A DNA stretch of 64,000 nucleotides from Tanytarsus gracilentus (GCA_038502055.1 JAXRKN010000029.1:144001-208000); one strand, 5' to 3'; numbered from the stretch's first letter, positions 21,931-33,849 are shown. Translations and numbers: made by a program. Notes: a model not told the origin generated them from the sequence alone.

Positions 21931-23592
21931 ATGAGCTCCCACAAATTTTACTGCCGTGTCTGCTTCACAAACAGCGAAAGATTCTTAAGACCAATAAATA
22001 AACAAGTTCAAGAGAGTTTTCATTCGTTGACAAACATTTTTGTAAGTTTTTCTTACTTTTTTGTTTTTATTTTTGATAATAAATAATTTTTAATTTCAAG
22101 CTATTAAAATCTGACGTTTATTCAAATCTAATTTGTGGAAAATGTGATAAGAAAATCAGCGATACCAGAAAGTATTGCGATGAGTTGAAATCCAATGAAC
22201 TTCAGTTAATGGGAAAGCTGGATGAAATTATTTTCGAAGAGTCTCGAGATCAAAATCCACTGGAAGATAATCAATTAGCTTTCGAGATCAAACATGAGGC
22301 GGAAGAAGAAATTTCTGAATTTCAAATTGCATACGAAATTGACGATCCCGCTGACGAGGTTGCAAAAGAATTGATTGAAGAAATATTTGGTGAATCTAGT
22401 CGAAAGATATCTCATACAAAAAATAGGAAAAAAATACCATTACCTAAAAGGATAAGACCACCTCAAGCAAAAGAACCATCAAAAACTCGAATCACTCGTC
22501 AACCGATTCACAAGAATCCAGAACTCGATAAAGTAATTGAAAATCTGCCCGAGAGCGAAGACGGAAAAGTCATTTGTCCGCACTGCTCTCAAGCGTGTCT
22601 CAAAATTTACATTCGTCAGCACATCGAGCGAGTTCATTTGAATATTAAAAATTTTACATGCGATCGATGCGGAAGACAATTTTACTTATTTTCGTCACTT
22701 GATGATCACATGAATCAGCACTTGGCAATCCGGCCATTCGCCTGCCCTAAAAATTGTGGTCAATTTTTCGCTAATAAAACATCGAGGAAGAAACACTTGT
22801 CGGTTGTTCACACCAAAAACTCTGAATACGTCTGCGAGCATTGTGCTTTGAAGTTTGATGCAAGACACAAATTGAGGGTGAGAAAATCGCATTGAAATCA
22901 GTTTAATTTTTAATTCAAATTCCCTTTTTAGGATCACATACTCGTTAAACACGAAGGACATCGATGGAAATGCCCATATCCAAACTGTAATCATGAATAT
23001 CAAGTCGAACGATCACTCAGCACTCATATTGAAGATAAACATGAAATTCGCACAGAACCGTGTCCAACGTGTGGTAAAATTTTGCGAGCTGGCAATCAAA
23101 TGTTTCGTCATAAGCAGCGAAATCACCTCGAAAAAACGCAGCAATGCAACGAATGTGGAAAGAAGTTTAGATTTCAACCAGATTTACTTAAACATCAAAA
23201 AATTCACGAAGGTCAGAAAGATTTCGTGTGTCATGTGTGCGGAAATAAGTATTTTACAAAATTTTACTTGCAAAGGTTCGTTAATTTAATTTTTAATTTT
23301 CAATTAATCATTGTTTTAAATCTTTTTTAGGCACATTCGTCAAATTCATATGAAACAAAAATACTTTTGTGCAATTCCAAATTGTTCAGCTGCTTTAATC
23401 AACCGGGATATCTACAGAGTTCACATCAAAAAAGTTCACAAAGATTTGGCGCCCGACGAAATGCAAGAATGGATAGATAAAGTGACGAAACAAAGCCCGC
23501 ATTTCGAAGTTAGTGAAGATCAAATTGGATGCATCGAGGATGAAGAGCCACCGCGAAGACGAAAAGAAAAATCGAAAAAGAAAAAAGTGTGA
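21931..23592 (+). CDS. ZAD-C2H2 zinc-finger protein E (4 exons)
   Basis: The exons are 21931-22041, 22101-22877, 22932-23275 and 23331-23592, giving 497 aa. The ZAD is KFYCRVCFTNSER...LICGKCDKKISDTRKYCDELKSNE, closest to gene D. The linker is acidic, then basic and Pro-containing. Nine fingers are present. The last, CAIPNCSAALINRDIYRVHIKKVH, has NRD instead of NKD, and the tail ends in a Lys-rich run. The intron between the exon 3 and 4 equivalents of gene D is absent here, so one paralogue has lost or gained an intron. Expected role: sequence-specific nuclear factor. Confidence 0.93.
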
Positions 23593-23755
23593 ATAAAATT
23601 TAAAAATGGTAAATTTTTCATAATCGAACAATTTTCAGTTTTCAGATATTTTTTTATTACGTACTAAATATTCATTTTTTCTATAGAGTCCAAATTTGTG
23701 ATAAAATGCACAATTTGCAATTGATAGTTCTACAAGGTTTTAATTAAGATTATGT

Positions 23756-24017
23756 GTCATCCATTCGACGTAATTTCCACGTAATTGGCGTAATTACACG
23801 TAATATTACGTGTAAATTTATTCCGCGTAATTACGTGTAACTATATTACGTGTAATTTACACTTAAAATTAAATTAAACGTAATTACTAATTACACGAAA
23901 TATTCCGTGTAATTACGACAATTCCGTGTAATTACGACAATTCCGTGTAATTACGACAATTCCGTGTAATTACGACAATTCCGTGTAATTACGCGTAAAT
24001 TACGTCGGCTGGATGAC
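23756..24017. mobile_element. MITE with ~20-bp inverted ends and a 19-bp internal tandem array
   Basis: The left end GTCATCCATTCGACGTAATT and the inverse of the right end, GTCATCCAGCCGACGTAATT, differ at two positions. The interior is a string of TACACGTAATTACG-type palindromes. It includes five consecutive copies of a 19-bp unit (TTCCGTGTAATTACGACAA) at about 23903-23992. It lies between the convergent ends of gene E and Hs2st. A target duplication is not clear. Confidence 0.8.
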
Positions 24018-24083
24018 GCATGTTAATATCTTTTTTTAATAGGATTTCACAATTGATATCATTGTCTTAAGCTTTGCTGTCTT

Positions 24084-25791
24084 TTAAATCGCGGAATGAA
24101 CTACAAGATCTGGTTTAATTTTCTCATACATGAAATCCTGCTTTTTTCCATTCGTCATGATGTATTTATTACGTATGAAATGAAAATTTTCATGTGCAAA
24201 ATTGTAAAATTCATCTTCCATCTTCCACACGAGTGATTCTTTAATTTTAGCTTCCGTTATCGGGAGAGGATTAATTTTTCCTTTGGTTTTTCTTAAATGC
24301 AACTGTTTTGACTTGTTTAAGAGCTCCATGGCGCCATTAAAAATTCTCGGAAGCGATAATTCCAACATTTCAATAAAACTCTCCAACTCTTCAGTCATTC
24401 CAACTAGAAAATATTCGCTGACTAAGTTTCTTTTCGCTTGCTCGAGTGCCCAACGTGAGCCGGGAACAAAGCACTCAGCATACTGGCCACAAAAGAATGG
24501 AACTTGCAGCCACATGTGTTTAGGATCACAATCAGGTTTTTTGAGTTTCACGCACTCGTCAAAAGTCGTGTTTTCACCTTTTCGATGTCTATTGATGTGT
24601 GGACGATAATCGTCACCATATCTGAGAAAGTAATAGTAGCTAACTAATCTATCCAATGGTTTACGAATTAAATTTACATAGAGTGGCTTTTGGGGCGTTC
24701 CAAATCTAAAAAGAATATTTTGTTAATTTTTTAAAGTTATATTTCAAATTTTACTCACTTTGAGAAATCTAAAAACGCCATGTGACCATGATAGAATGCA
24801 GGCTTCATATCATTCCAAAACGAAACGTTCCTCACAAATCCCAATTGATTTGGTAGCGATAGAACGTGATTATTTCCGGTGATGTTAATGTGCAATACAT
24901 GAAATTTATTTTTTCGACATAAACTATAAGTTAAATTAACAAATGTAGTCGATCCAGTTTTTGGTACTCGATTGTAAATTATGACCATATTGTCATCGAA
25001 ATTTGAAACTGTTTGATGGGTTGGGAGAGTCGTCTCTAAAGAAGTAATAAAAATATTAAAATCACCTTGAAAACATGTGTTAGGAATAAAAATTTCGGAT
25101 CCCGGGATATCCCGGACAGTTTTTAATCCTGGGATCCCGGAAAAAATGAATCCCGATCTCGCGGGATTGAAAAATGAATTTTTTTCAAATCAATTTATTT
25201 TCAACTATTTTTTTTCATTCATTTCAAAGTTTAGAAATTTTTTCGAATAAAATAATCGATTGAAATTAAAAAAATTCCTTTATAGATGCTCAAAACTTTT
25301 TTTCTTATGACAAAATTCTTTGTAATATTTTTTGTCATTTGTCTCTACAAAATTTTCTTAAGTTTTCCTATACATTTTTATTTATGAATCCCGTTTTTGG
25401 GGTCCCGGGGATACAGTTTTTCAGTCCCGGGATCCCGAAATTTGAAATCCCGGGATTTTCGAAAGCACTAGTTATAAAGTCAAGGTTAAGAAAAAAATAG
25501 AAACAAAAATTTTTAGTCGGTTCTGAAAGATCCAGATTCTCATTAAAAATGCAATTTCGATTTATATTTTGTGAAGTTAACAAAACCAAATTTTTAAAAC
25601 TTTTAATGTTTTTTTTGTTACTTTAAATGTAAATAAATTAACACAAAAATGCATGATTTTTTAAATCTAAACTTACCATTAATTTTGTGTGGCTTCTTAA
25701 AATCAACTATCGTCCAAAGATAAAAAATTAGCAACACAAAAGTTGACAAAAATATAACAATAAAAAATAATTTCCGATTAGGCAAGATCAT
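24084..25791 (-). CDS. Hs2st: Heparan sulfate 2-O-sulfotransferase (3 exons)
   Basis: This Golgi type II membrane enzyme moves sulfate from PAPS to the 2-O position of iduronate in heparan sulfate, tuning FGF and other ligand signalling. The exons are 25677-25791, 24759-25035 and 24084-24705, giving 337 aa (human HS2ST1 356). Residues about 8-29 form the signal anchor. RVPKTGSTTF (61-70) is the 5'-phosphosulfate loop with the key Lys 64. FYHGH holds the His pair (121 and 123), one being the expected catalytic base. RKPLDRLVSYYYFLRYGDDY is the 3'-phosphate site. PFFCGQYAEC and GSRWALEQAK are family-specific. Intron 1 hosts a GC-rich element. The gene is 183 bp from divergent ZAD gene G. Confidence 0.95.
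25083..25470. mobile_element. GC-rich inverted-repeat element in Hs2st intron 1
   Basis: Both ends carry several GGGATCCCGGG-type palindromes (25098-25165 and 25386-25460) around a plain AT-rich core. TTTCGGATCCCGGGA on the left pairs with TCCCGGGATCCCGAAA on the right. Exact termini and target duplication were not resolved. It resembles, but does not match, the element at 59820-60182. Confidence 0.6.
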
Positions 25792-25974
25792 TTTCACTTT
25801 TTAATCATCATTTGTTTTTTTTAAATGATTCGATTTTGATAATTAATCACATTATTTTCGTAATTTTTTAGTAATTCTGTTTTGATTCACTTTCGAGGTT
25901 GTTTCATACAACATGTTTGAGAGAATAATTTTTTTCAAGCCTTACCAACCCCCTTTTGTTTACTTCTGATAATA
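25792..25974. promoter_or_regulatory. Compact divergent promoter of Hs2st and ZAD gene G
   Basis: Only 183 bp separate the two divergent start codons, so promoter and leader sequences are necessarily shared or overlapping. No core motif was assigned with confidence. Confidence 0.5.
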
Positions 25975-27636
25975 ATGGATATAAAAATAAAATTGCCGTC
26001 GACTTATTGTCGAATTTGTTTCAAAGACCAAGGTCAAAACATGAAGCAGATGAGTGAAGAGATTCGAGAAGATTTTCATTCATTAACTAATTTTCATGTA
26101 AATTTATATTTTAAATTTATATATCAAATATTTTAATAAAATTCTTTCTTTTAGCTCGTAAAATCTGATGTTTATTCAAATTTGGTTTGTGGTCATTGTA
26201 GTACAAAAATAAATGACACACGAAAGTATCGAGATGAATTAAAAGCGAATGAGCTCAAACTTTTAAATGAGTTGAATAGCGAAATTGCATTTGTAGACAC
26301 TCAAACGATTAAAGTTGAAAGCAACACATTTGTGATTTCTGATGTTCACATGCAATACGAGGCGTCTGAATCTGATGAACTGCAAAAGGAGAAAAAAGTC
26401 ATCAATCGAAGATCGAAAAAGAAGAAGAAAATACAATCAAAAACTAAAAATTTACAGAGAGTAAAACTCGAAAAAGAATATGACACTCTTCCCACGAACG
26501 AAGACGGAAAAGTTATTTGTCCGCACTGCTCTAAGCCTTGTCTTAGAATTTACATTCACCAGCACATCGAACGAGTTCATTTAGCCCTCAAAGACTACAT
26601 TTGCGACAGATGCGGACGAAACTTTTATAAATATTCATCAATCGAGTCTCACATGAATCAACACATGAACATCCAGCCGTTCAAATGCCCAAAAAGTGAT
26701 TGCGATAAAAGTTTCTGCAATCGAACGTCTGTGAGGACTCATTTTATTAAAAGTCACACAAAAGAGTCAAAATATATATGTGAGTAGGGCTTTAAAAAAT
26801 CGCTTGAAACCTTTATGTTAGTTAGTTAATTTATTTTGATTTTTAATCAATTTTTTCTCCGTCAGGTGAAATTTGCGCGAAAGATTTTAAAGAGAAATAC
26901 ATGCTCAAAGAACACATCACAACCAAACACGAAGGAATTCGCTTTAAATGCACTTATGCTGACTGCAAGTTCGAGTATTTAACCAAAAATGGTCTTCAAA
27001 AGCACGTTGAAAGTACACACGACTCGAGACTCGAAACATGCGAATTTTGTGGAAAAATTTTTCGCTCTGGAATGCAGATTTATAACCAGTAAGTGATGAA
27101 TTTATTTATTTTCCCCTAGGGTTGAGAACTAATAAAATTTACGAGCACTGACGATCTTTAGAAATAGCTAGTTCTCACCCCTAGATTTTTTCATTTATTA
27201 ATAAATTTTTTTAAACAGTAAAAGACTTCAACATTCGGGAATGAAATTCAAATGCATTCACTGTTCTAAAAGATTTGCAACGGCAGCTTTACAGAAAACT
27301 CATGAGAAACTCCATGTGGGGCAAAAGGATCATGTAATGTGAATTAAAGTTTCTAAAGACATTTTTATAATATTTTAATTTTAGGTTTGCAAAATTTGCA
27401 ATTCTCGCTATCACATCCGTAGAAATCTCAAACGTCACATTCAAGTCGCACATCAAAAAATGAAATTCTTTTGCAAAATCCCCGGCTGTAATGCGGTGCT
27501 TTGTAATAAAGACAACTACAGGACACACATCAGAAAAGTTCATCAGTCAATGCCACCGAAAGAGATGGATGCATTACTAAAGGCTATTGCTCTTCAAAAG
27601 CCCGACTATCTGGAAGGACAGAACGATAGTGAATAA
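25975..27636 (+). CDS. ZAD-C2H2 zinc-finger protein G (5 exons)
   Basis: The exons are 25975-26097, 26155-26779, 26866-27088, 27219-27333 and 27385-27636, giving 445 aa. The ZAD (TYCRICFKDQGQ...VCGHCSTKINDTRKYRDELK) is identical or nearly so to gene H. The linker is short with a Lys/Arg run. Nine fingers include finger 3 (CPKSDCDKSFCNRTSVRTHF), which H lacks, and the last CKIPGCNAVLCNKDNYRTHI. Intron 3 contains a 69-bp MITE (27116-27184). The stop lies 50 bp from the stop of gene H on the other strand. The pair arose by inverted duplication; see the findings for the uneven divergence. Confidence 0.93.
27116..27184. mobile_element. Tiny hAT-like MITE, family C, in intron 3 of ZAD gene G
   Basis: This 69-bp unit has ends CTAGGGTTGAGAAC and the inverse CTAGGGGTGAGAAC. 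The flanks ATTTTCCC and ATTTTTTC match at 6 of 8 positions, the trace of an 8-bp target duplication. Copies of the same size are at 35258 and 48762. Confidence 0.65.
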
Positions 27637-27686
27637 TTTTTTTAGATTTAATCGATTGTTTATTTAAAATTTCCAAAAGCATTTAA

Positions 27687-29287
27687 TCAACTGTAATTGA
27701 TCATCTCAGGATCCTCCAAGTAATCGGGTTTCATTGTTGTGATTGCTGTCAGAAGTATTTCCATTTCTTGGGGATTCATTCCTTTGTGAACCGTCCTCAC
27801 GTGAGCTCGATAATTATCTTTGTTGCATAAAACTGATTTGCAGCCTTTGAAGAAATTAAAAAATAAAATTTAGATTAAAAAAAATTAGATTAATTTATAA
27901 TTTTGATTAAAAAACTTTTTAAATAAATTTACCTTGAATTTTACAGAAAAATTTTGATTTTCTGTGAGCGACTTGAATGTGTCGATTTAGGTATTTTTTA
28001 GCGTGATATCTTGAGTTGCAGATTGTGCAAATCTGAAATTATCAATTTTAAAAAATTGTTATTTATTTGAATTTTTCCTACATAATCTTTTCGACCCTCG
28101 TGAACTTTCTCATGCACGGACAATTCACTTGCACTTGAAAATTTCTTCTCACAATGATTGCACGAAAATTTATATTCCATGTGTTTTCTCCTCTTATGTT
28201 GATAAGCTTGCTGTCCAGAGCGGAGAACTTTTCCGCAAAATTCTAATTTAAGAATTTTAGATAAAATTTAAATCATTAAAATTTTCTTAAATCATTAAAA
28301 AAAAATTACCGCAAGTTTCCATTCGAGACTCATGAATGGAATCGATGTGATTTTTTAGAGCTTTACTTGAGAGATATTCAAGATTGCATTCGGGATAGAA
28401 GCATTTAAAGCGAAGACCATCATGTTTGGCACTGATATGTTCCTAAAAAGAAATAAATGAAATTAAAATATTAAATTAAAACTTAAAGATTAAATTGAAA
28501 CACAAACCTGAAGTTGATATCGCTTTTTAAATCGAACTGCACAAATTTCACAAATGAACTCGTATTTATCGGGTAAGGAAAGTTTGATTTGCTTGTGAAC
28601 GCTCATGTGAGATTCGATGGAAGAATGATGATAAAAACTTTTATCGCATTTGTCGCATGAATAATTTTTAATTCTAAGATGCATTCGTTCGATGTGTTGT
28701 GGAAGGTAAAATTTGAAGACTGCCTTCGAGCAGTGAGGACAAATTGCTTTTCCATCTTCGGTGGTTTGAAGTTTTTTTAGTTTAGATTTCTTGGAATATT
28801 TTCGTTTTGGTTCATATTTAGATTGTTTTATTTTACTCGTTGACGCTTCAGGCTGCCAATCATCTGAACTTTCTTCTCTGAATAAATCGGAATTGTCAAT
28901 TGAATTGTCTCCGAAATCTAACATGTCTTCTTCTTTTTTAACTTCAATTTGTGATTTAATTAATTGCGGATCAATTATTGTAAAATTAAACTCATTCAAA
29001 AGTCTCAGCTCATTCGCTTTTAATTCATCTCGATACTTTCGTGTGTCATTTATTTTTGTACTACAATGGACACAAACCAAATTTGAATAAACATCAGATT
29101 TTACGAGCTAAAAGAAAGAATTTTATTAAAATATTTGAATTATAAATATAAATTTTAAACTTACATGAAAATTAGTTAATGAATGAAAATCTTCTCGAAT
29201 CTCTTCACTCATCTGCTTCATGTTTTGACCTTGGTCTTTGAAACAAATTCGACAATAAGTCGACGGCAATTTTATTTTTATATCCAT
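27687..29287 (-). CDS. ZAD-C2H2 zinc-finger protein H (6 exons), inverted paralogue of G
   Basis: The exons are 29165-29287, 28508-29107, 28310-28442, 28082-28242, 27933-28032 and 27687-27844, giving 424 aa. The first 41 residues equal those of gene G. The next ~40 differ only slightly, and then the proteins diverge sharply. Eight fingers remain: finger 2 (CDKCDKSFYHHSSIESHMSVH) is joined by KQIKLSLPDKYEF to finger 4, so finger 3 has been removed in frame. An extra intron splits the last finger (KFFCKIQ then GCKSVLCNKDNYRAH), unlike G. AATAAA on the minus strand (27659-27664) falls in the 50-bp gap and next to gene G's end. Nuclear regulator by family. Confidence 0.92.
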
Positions 29288-29855
29288 TTATTTTTTTTAA
29301 ACACTTTGTTGAAAATTTGTAAACAGATATTTTGTTATTTGTGTTTTAATGTTTGATGTTTTATGAGTTGAATTTTTGATGTTTTATGAGCCAATGCTTG
29401 AATTCTTGATGTTTTATGAACCAGTGCTTGAATTTTTGATGTTTGATAAACCAATGCTTGAATGTTTTATAAGTGAATGTTTGAATGTTTTATGTTTGAT
29501 TTGTGAGCTTAACTTGATAACACAAAAATGCATCTTTTATTTGATTTATTTATAATAAATAAATAGAATAAAAAATTATTTTTAATTCAAGATAAATTCA
29601 ATCAAATATGGCCAAAAAATTTTAAATGTTTTTTGCTCGGTTTCATTTAGATTCTTTAAACAAAATTAAAACAGTGTTTGATAAGCTTTCACTCAATGGT
29701 TTTTCGAACAAACTCTCTCAGTACGTGCACACACTTCACCGCATAAAGATCGTTTTACTTTTGTAAGTAATGCAAAACATTAAAAATAATATAAACAGAA
29801 TTTTTATTAAATTTCTATTTAACAAAAGGTTTTTAGTTTATCAAACAGCTTCGAT
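29288..29855. promoter_or_regulatory. Divergent region between ZAD gene H and Acox3, with an Acox3 leader intron
   Basis: This contains the promoters of both genes. On the Acox3 side CTCAGTACG near 29718 is an initiator-like site. A donor TTTTGTAAGT at 29763 and an acceptor at 29836 define a probable 74-bp leader intron. On the H side lies the minisatellite at 29347-29495. Confidence 0.45.
29347..29495. repeat. Minisatellite of ~30-bp units upstream of ZAD gene H
   Basis: About five imperfect units share TGATGTTTTATGAACCA followed by a GCTTGAAT core. They sit within 210 bp of the gene H start codon, so copy-number change could touch its promoter. Confidence 0.65.
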
Positions 29856-32286
29856 ATGAGTCAGATATCTTTCAATACCAAGTAAGTTTAATTTAAATTA
29901 AAATTTTACGTTTAAAGTGTCCGTAAGATTCAAAGTGTAAAGGTCGAAATTATTTTGATTTTGAATGTTTGAATGTTTTCAATAAGAAAACTGAATGTTT
30001 ACTTATAAAGAAATTTAAATTATTTTATGCAGTGATCCGATTTTCTCTCGAAAAGATATTTTTCCGGATGTTCATCTCCTCGATGGACCACTCCAGCCTT
30101 ATCGCCTCAAAGCATCATTTGATTGGCGTAAAATGCGTCTAATCATGGACTCCATTGATACTTGGGAGTTGCGAATGAAACTTTGGAGCTTCATGGAGTC
30201 TTCGCCGATTTTTGCAAGAACTTATGAAAAACCTCCACTCGATGAGCAAAGAAAAATAACAAGCAAAAGAGTTTTTACGTTAGCGAAAGAGAAAATTTTG
30301 GATGTTTCAACTTACTTTGAGAAGCCTGAGTTGGGACCTAAATTTAGCACCGCAATTGGTTCTTACGATCCAAGCATTCAAGTAAAATATGGAATTGGCT
30401 TTGGAATGTTTCCTTCAGTTATTATGAACTTGGGCACTGAGAGAGTTCAAAATATTGCTTATCAAAATCAAAATATGGAAAATTTTGGATGTTTTGCACT
30501 GACTGAAATGGGACATGGAAGCAATACCCAAGGATGTAAGACAACAGCAACTTATGAGCTATCAACGAAATCTTTTGTGTTAAATACTCCCGATTTCGAA
30601 GCTGCAAAAGCTTGGGTGGGTAATTTGGGTAAAACAGCGACTCATGCGATCGTTTATGCTCAGTTGATTACATCAGATGGGAAAAGCCACGGTTTAAATG
30701 CATTTGTAGTACCCATAAGAGATCCAAAGACAATGTTAGCGTATCCTGGTGTGATTGTGGGTGATTTAGGTGAAAAAATTTCATTGAACGGAGTCGATAA
30801 TGGATTCGGTCAGTTTTAATTAATTATTCAGAAGATTTTAATCTAAATTTTATTTATTTTCAGTTCTTTTTCACAATTATAAAATACCAAAAGACTTTCT
30901 TCTGTCAAAGACTGGCGATGTTGATGATGCAGGAAAATTCATCACGCAAATCAAAGATCCGAAAAAAAGAATGGGAACAAACTTTGCTGCATTGTCTGGC
31001 GGTCGTGTTGGAATCTGTGAAATTGCTGTTTCTTACGGAGTTGCGGCAATCACAATCGCTGTTCGATATTCGGCAAGTCGGAAACAGTTTGGACCTGAAA
31101 ACAACATTGAACTTCCAGTTATTGAGTATCAAGCACAGCAATATCGAATTATTCCACATTTGGCGACGGTTTACATGATAAAATTTTTCTCTACTTGGAT
31201 TGGAAAAGAATATGCAAAGATGTCAAAGAAAATGTTGATGGGAGAGAAAGTAACACCCGAAGCAGGGATGGAAATGCATGCAATTTCGTCAGCTGGAAAA
31301 CCAATTTGCAGTTGGGCTGTTCGAGATTTAATTCAAGACTGTCGAGAGGCTTGCGGTGGACATGGTTATCTAAAATCAGCGAGATTAGGTAAATTTAAAT
31401 TTAAGAAAATGAAAATGGTGAATAATTTAAACTTTTAAGGTGATCTAAGAAATGATAACGATCCCAACTGCACTTATGAGGGCGAAAATAATGTTCTCAT
31501 TCAACAAGCTTCAAACTTTTTACTAAACTTGAGGGCTAAGGGATGGGAATCTTTTAAAACAGCTTCATCGCTAGGGTCGATAGACTATTTGATGAATGGA
31601 GAGAGCATTGTATCCCAAAAATGGACATGGAATGACGTTGATTCGGCTTTAAAACCTGAAAGTGAGTTTTAATTATTTATTTGTATTAAAAATTTTTAAT
31701 ATTTTTTTGTATTAAAAATTAAATTTTTTTGACAGATATTTTAACATCCCTCACTTGGCTTGTCGTTTATCTCCTTGAAAAAACTTACAAACGAACAAAA
31801 ACTCTCGCATCCAGTTCTCAATTTGAGGTTCGCAATAACTCGCAAGTCTTCCATGCAAGCAGTCTGGCTATTATCTACGCTCATCGTCAAATTTTTTCTG
31901 AATCCCTCAAAGAAATTAATAAATTAGAAAGTTTACCTGAAAAAAACGTTTTGAGGAAACTTTTATCGCTTTTTGGAGCAAATTTGATTGTCACAAAGTA
32001 CTTGTCATCAATGTATGAAGGAAAATTCATTGCAGCTGACTTTAGTGCTGCAGATTTACTTCAGAATGGAATTTTGGAACTGTTGTCAGCTCTTAAAAAT
32101 GAAGCAGTTTCATTGGTGGATGCAATTGCACCGACTGACTTTATTCTTAACTCACCGCTAGGAATGAGCGATGGAAATGTTTATAAACACCTTGAGTCGT
32201 ACATTTATCAGACGCAAGACACTTTTACAAGACCAAATTGGTGGAAAGAAATTCTTAACAGAAATTATTTGGAGGCAAAGTTGTGA
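29856..32286 (+). CDS. Acox3: Peroxisomal acyl-CoA oxidase 3-type (5 exons)
   Basis: This flavoenzyme oxidises acyl-CoA to trans-2-enoyl-CoA, passing electrons to oxygen to make H2O2, the first step of peroxisomal beta-oxidation. The ACOX3 subgroup favours branched chains. The exons are 29856-29881, 30033-30808, 30864-31388, 31440-31661 and 31736-32286, giving 699 aa (human ACOX3 700). FALTEMGHGSN (163-173) is the FAD-facing motif. RYSASRKQFGP and DCREACGGHGYL are family signatures, and CTYEGENN (453-460) carries the expected catalytic Glu. The final residues AKL form a type 1 peroxisomal targeting signal. The micro first coding exon has only eight full codons. A retroelement lies 114 bp downstream. 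Confidence 0.95.
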
Positions 32287-33159
32287 AGAAAAATTTTAAA
32301 AATTTATAAGAGGGATTTTTGTTATTTTTTTAAAATAATTTTACGGGTCTGAGAATTTATCAGATAAAAATAAAATAATTAATGAGTGAAATATTTTTTA
32401 TACATTTTAAGTGAATAAAAATTTGATTGATTGATTGATTGATTGATTGCTGATGGGTAGCGACACAGAACTTAATCAGGATAGACGCAAACCATGCAGA
32501 ACTCTTAAGATTGCTCTTAAGAATAGAGTAAAAATACCCCTTTTTTCCCCCTCAACAATGGACGTCCCCTCAGGAATCGTCCACCTCGGGAGCTGCAACA
32601 CACGTCTTGAAAAAGACGCACTAGTGATCGAATAAACCCCCATCAGAGTTTTAATGTTAGTCGTCATGGAACGCCCAGCGGAAAAAACCAATCAGGGCGC
32701 CGTAATCCATGACGTAAAATTTTTCATTATGAATAGTTTTGTGATCACTCATAGAGTGTTTCCAACTAGTCACAATTATGGGTTAGTTAACTGAACCTTA
32801 CGATTGCAGTTAGAAAAATAAATCAAAGGTGGTTTCGACGGGATTGTATATAAGTTACCGCCACTACAACCTTCCTCAGCCCTGACAAACTGTTAGGCAC
32901 TGGCCCACCCACATTACAAAACAGACAAACATAAAACATAAAATATAAATTTATAAGGTACAAAGTCAAACCAATTGTATAAAAGTTTTGGTTCCTCATC
33001 AACCTTCCTCCATCTAATCTAGTCGATTAGCATGGGTAGTCCAGGTCATAAAGTTTTGTCCGTAAGTACTCACTACCTCCTTCCTCAACTGCGTCACTAA
33101 GATTAACAGTTGGTTTTGTTGGATACCAACGAAAATAACATCAGAAACTACACAAAACC

Positions 33160-33545
33160 ACTTATTTCTCCCTGGTGAAATTAATTTTGCTTTGTATCAA
33201 CTCTTTAACTCAATCTACGTTTTCTCTATTCAAAACCTAATTTTTTTGAAAACCATACAAAAGCGCTTATTTCCCCCTGGCTAAGTAAATTAAACTCTCT
33301 CTATCAACTCACTGACTGAATCTACACTTTCCTTATTCCAAACAACTCCAGAAATAATTTTTATAAAAATCCATTCCAATTCGCTCATTATCCCCCTGGT
33401 TACGTTAATTAAGTTTTTCTATCAGCTCTTTGACTGAATCTATGCTTCCTCTATTCAAAACAAATCAGAAATGTAATTTTTATGAATATCCATTCAAATG
33501 AGCTTATTGTCCCCCTGGTTAACTTAATTAATAAATTTTATCAAC
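33160..33545. repeat. Four diverged ~105-bp tandem repeats inside the retroelement
   Basis: The signature GCTTATTTCCCCCTGG (variants CTTATTTCTCCCTGG and TTATTGTCCCCCTGG) recurs four times. Each is followed by TTAATTAA-like DNA and CAACTCTTTGACTGAATCTA, then TTCCTCTATTCAAAAC. Confidence 0.7.
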
Positions 33546-33750
33546 CTTATGCTAAACAGAAGTTGAAATAGTTTTGAAATTGAAAGAGGGGAAAAAAATA
33601 GAAAAATGCAATACTTGAAAATAAAACTTTTGAGGTTACAAAGATCCAGTAGAGATCCAGTAGGATCAAAACAAATAAAATTTTGGAATTTAACAATCAC
33701 TATAGTTTCAAAGTGAAACCAAGGCTAGGAAGGAGTTAATTATACTATTA

Positions 33751-33849
33751 AAGTAAGAATGAGTGCATTTTTAGGTATCTAAATACCGTATGATTTAATA
33801 AAAATAATGGAAAAAAAAATCCAATGAAAAATTTCACTCATTCTTACTT
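33751..33849. repeat. 15-bp perfect inverted repeat within the retroelement
   Basis: AAGTAAGAATGAGTG at 33751-33765 pairs with its exact inverse at 33835-33849, leaving a 69-nt loop. Confidence 0.65.

Noticed and set aside
23903..23992. CRISPR-like array of short direct repeats
   Set aside because: The 19-bp units are directly abutting without spacers, inside an inverted-repeat element in an insect genome.
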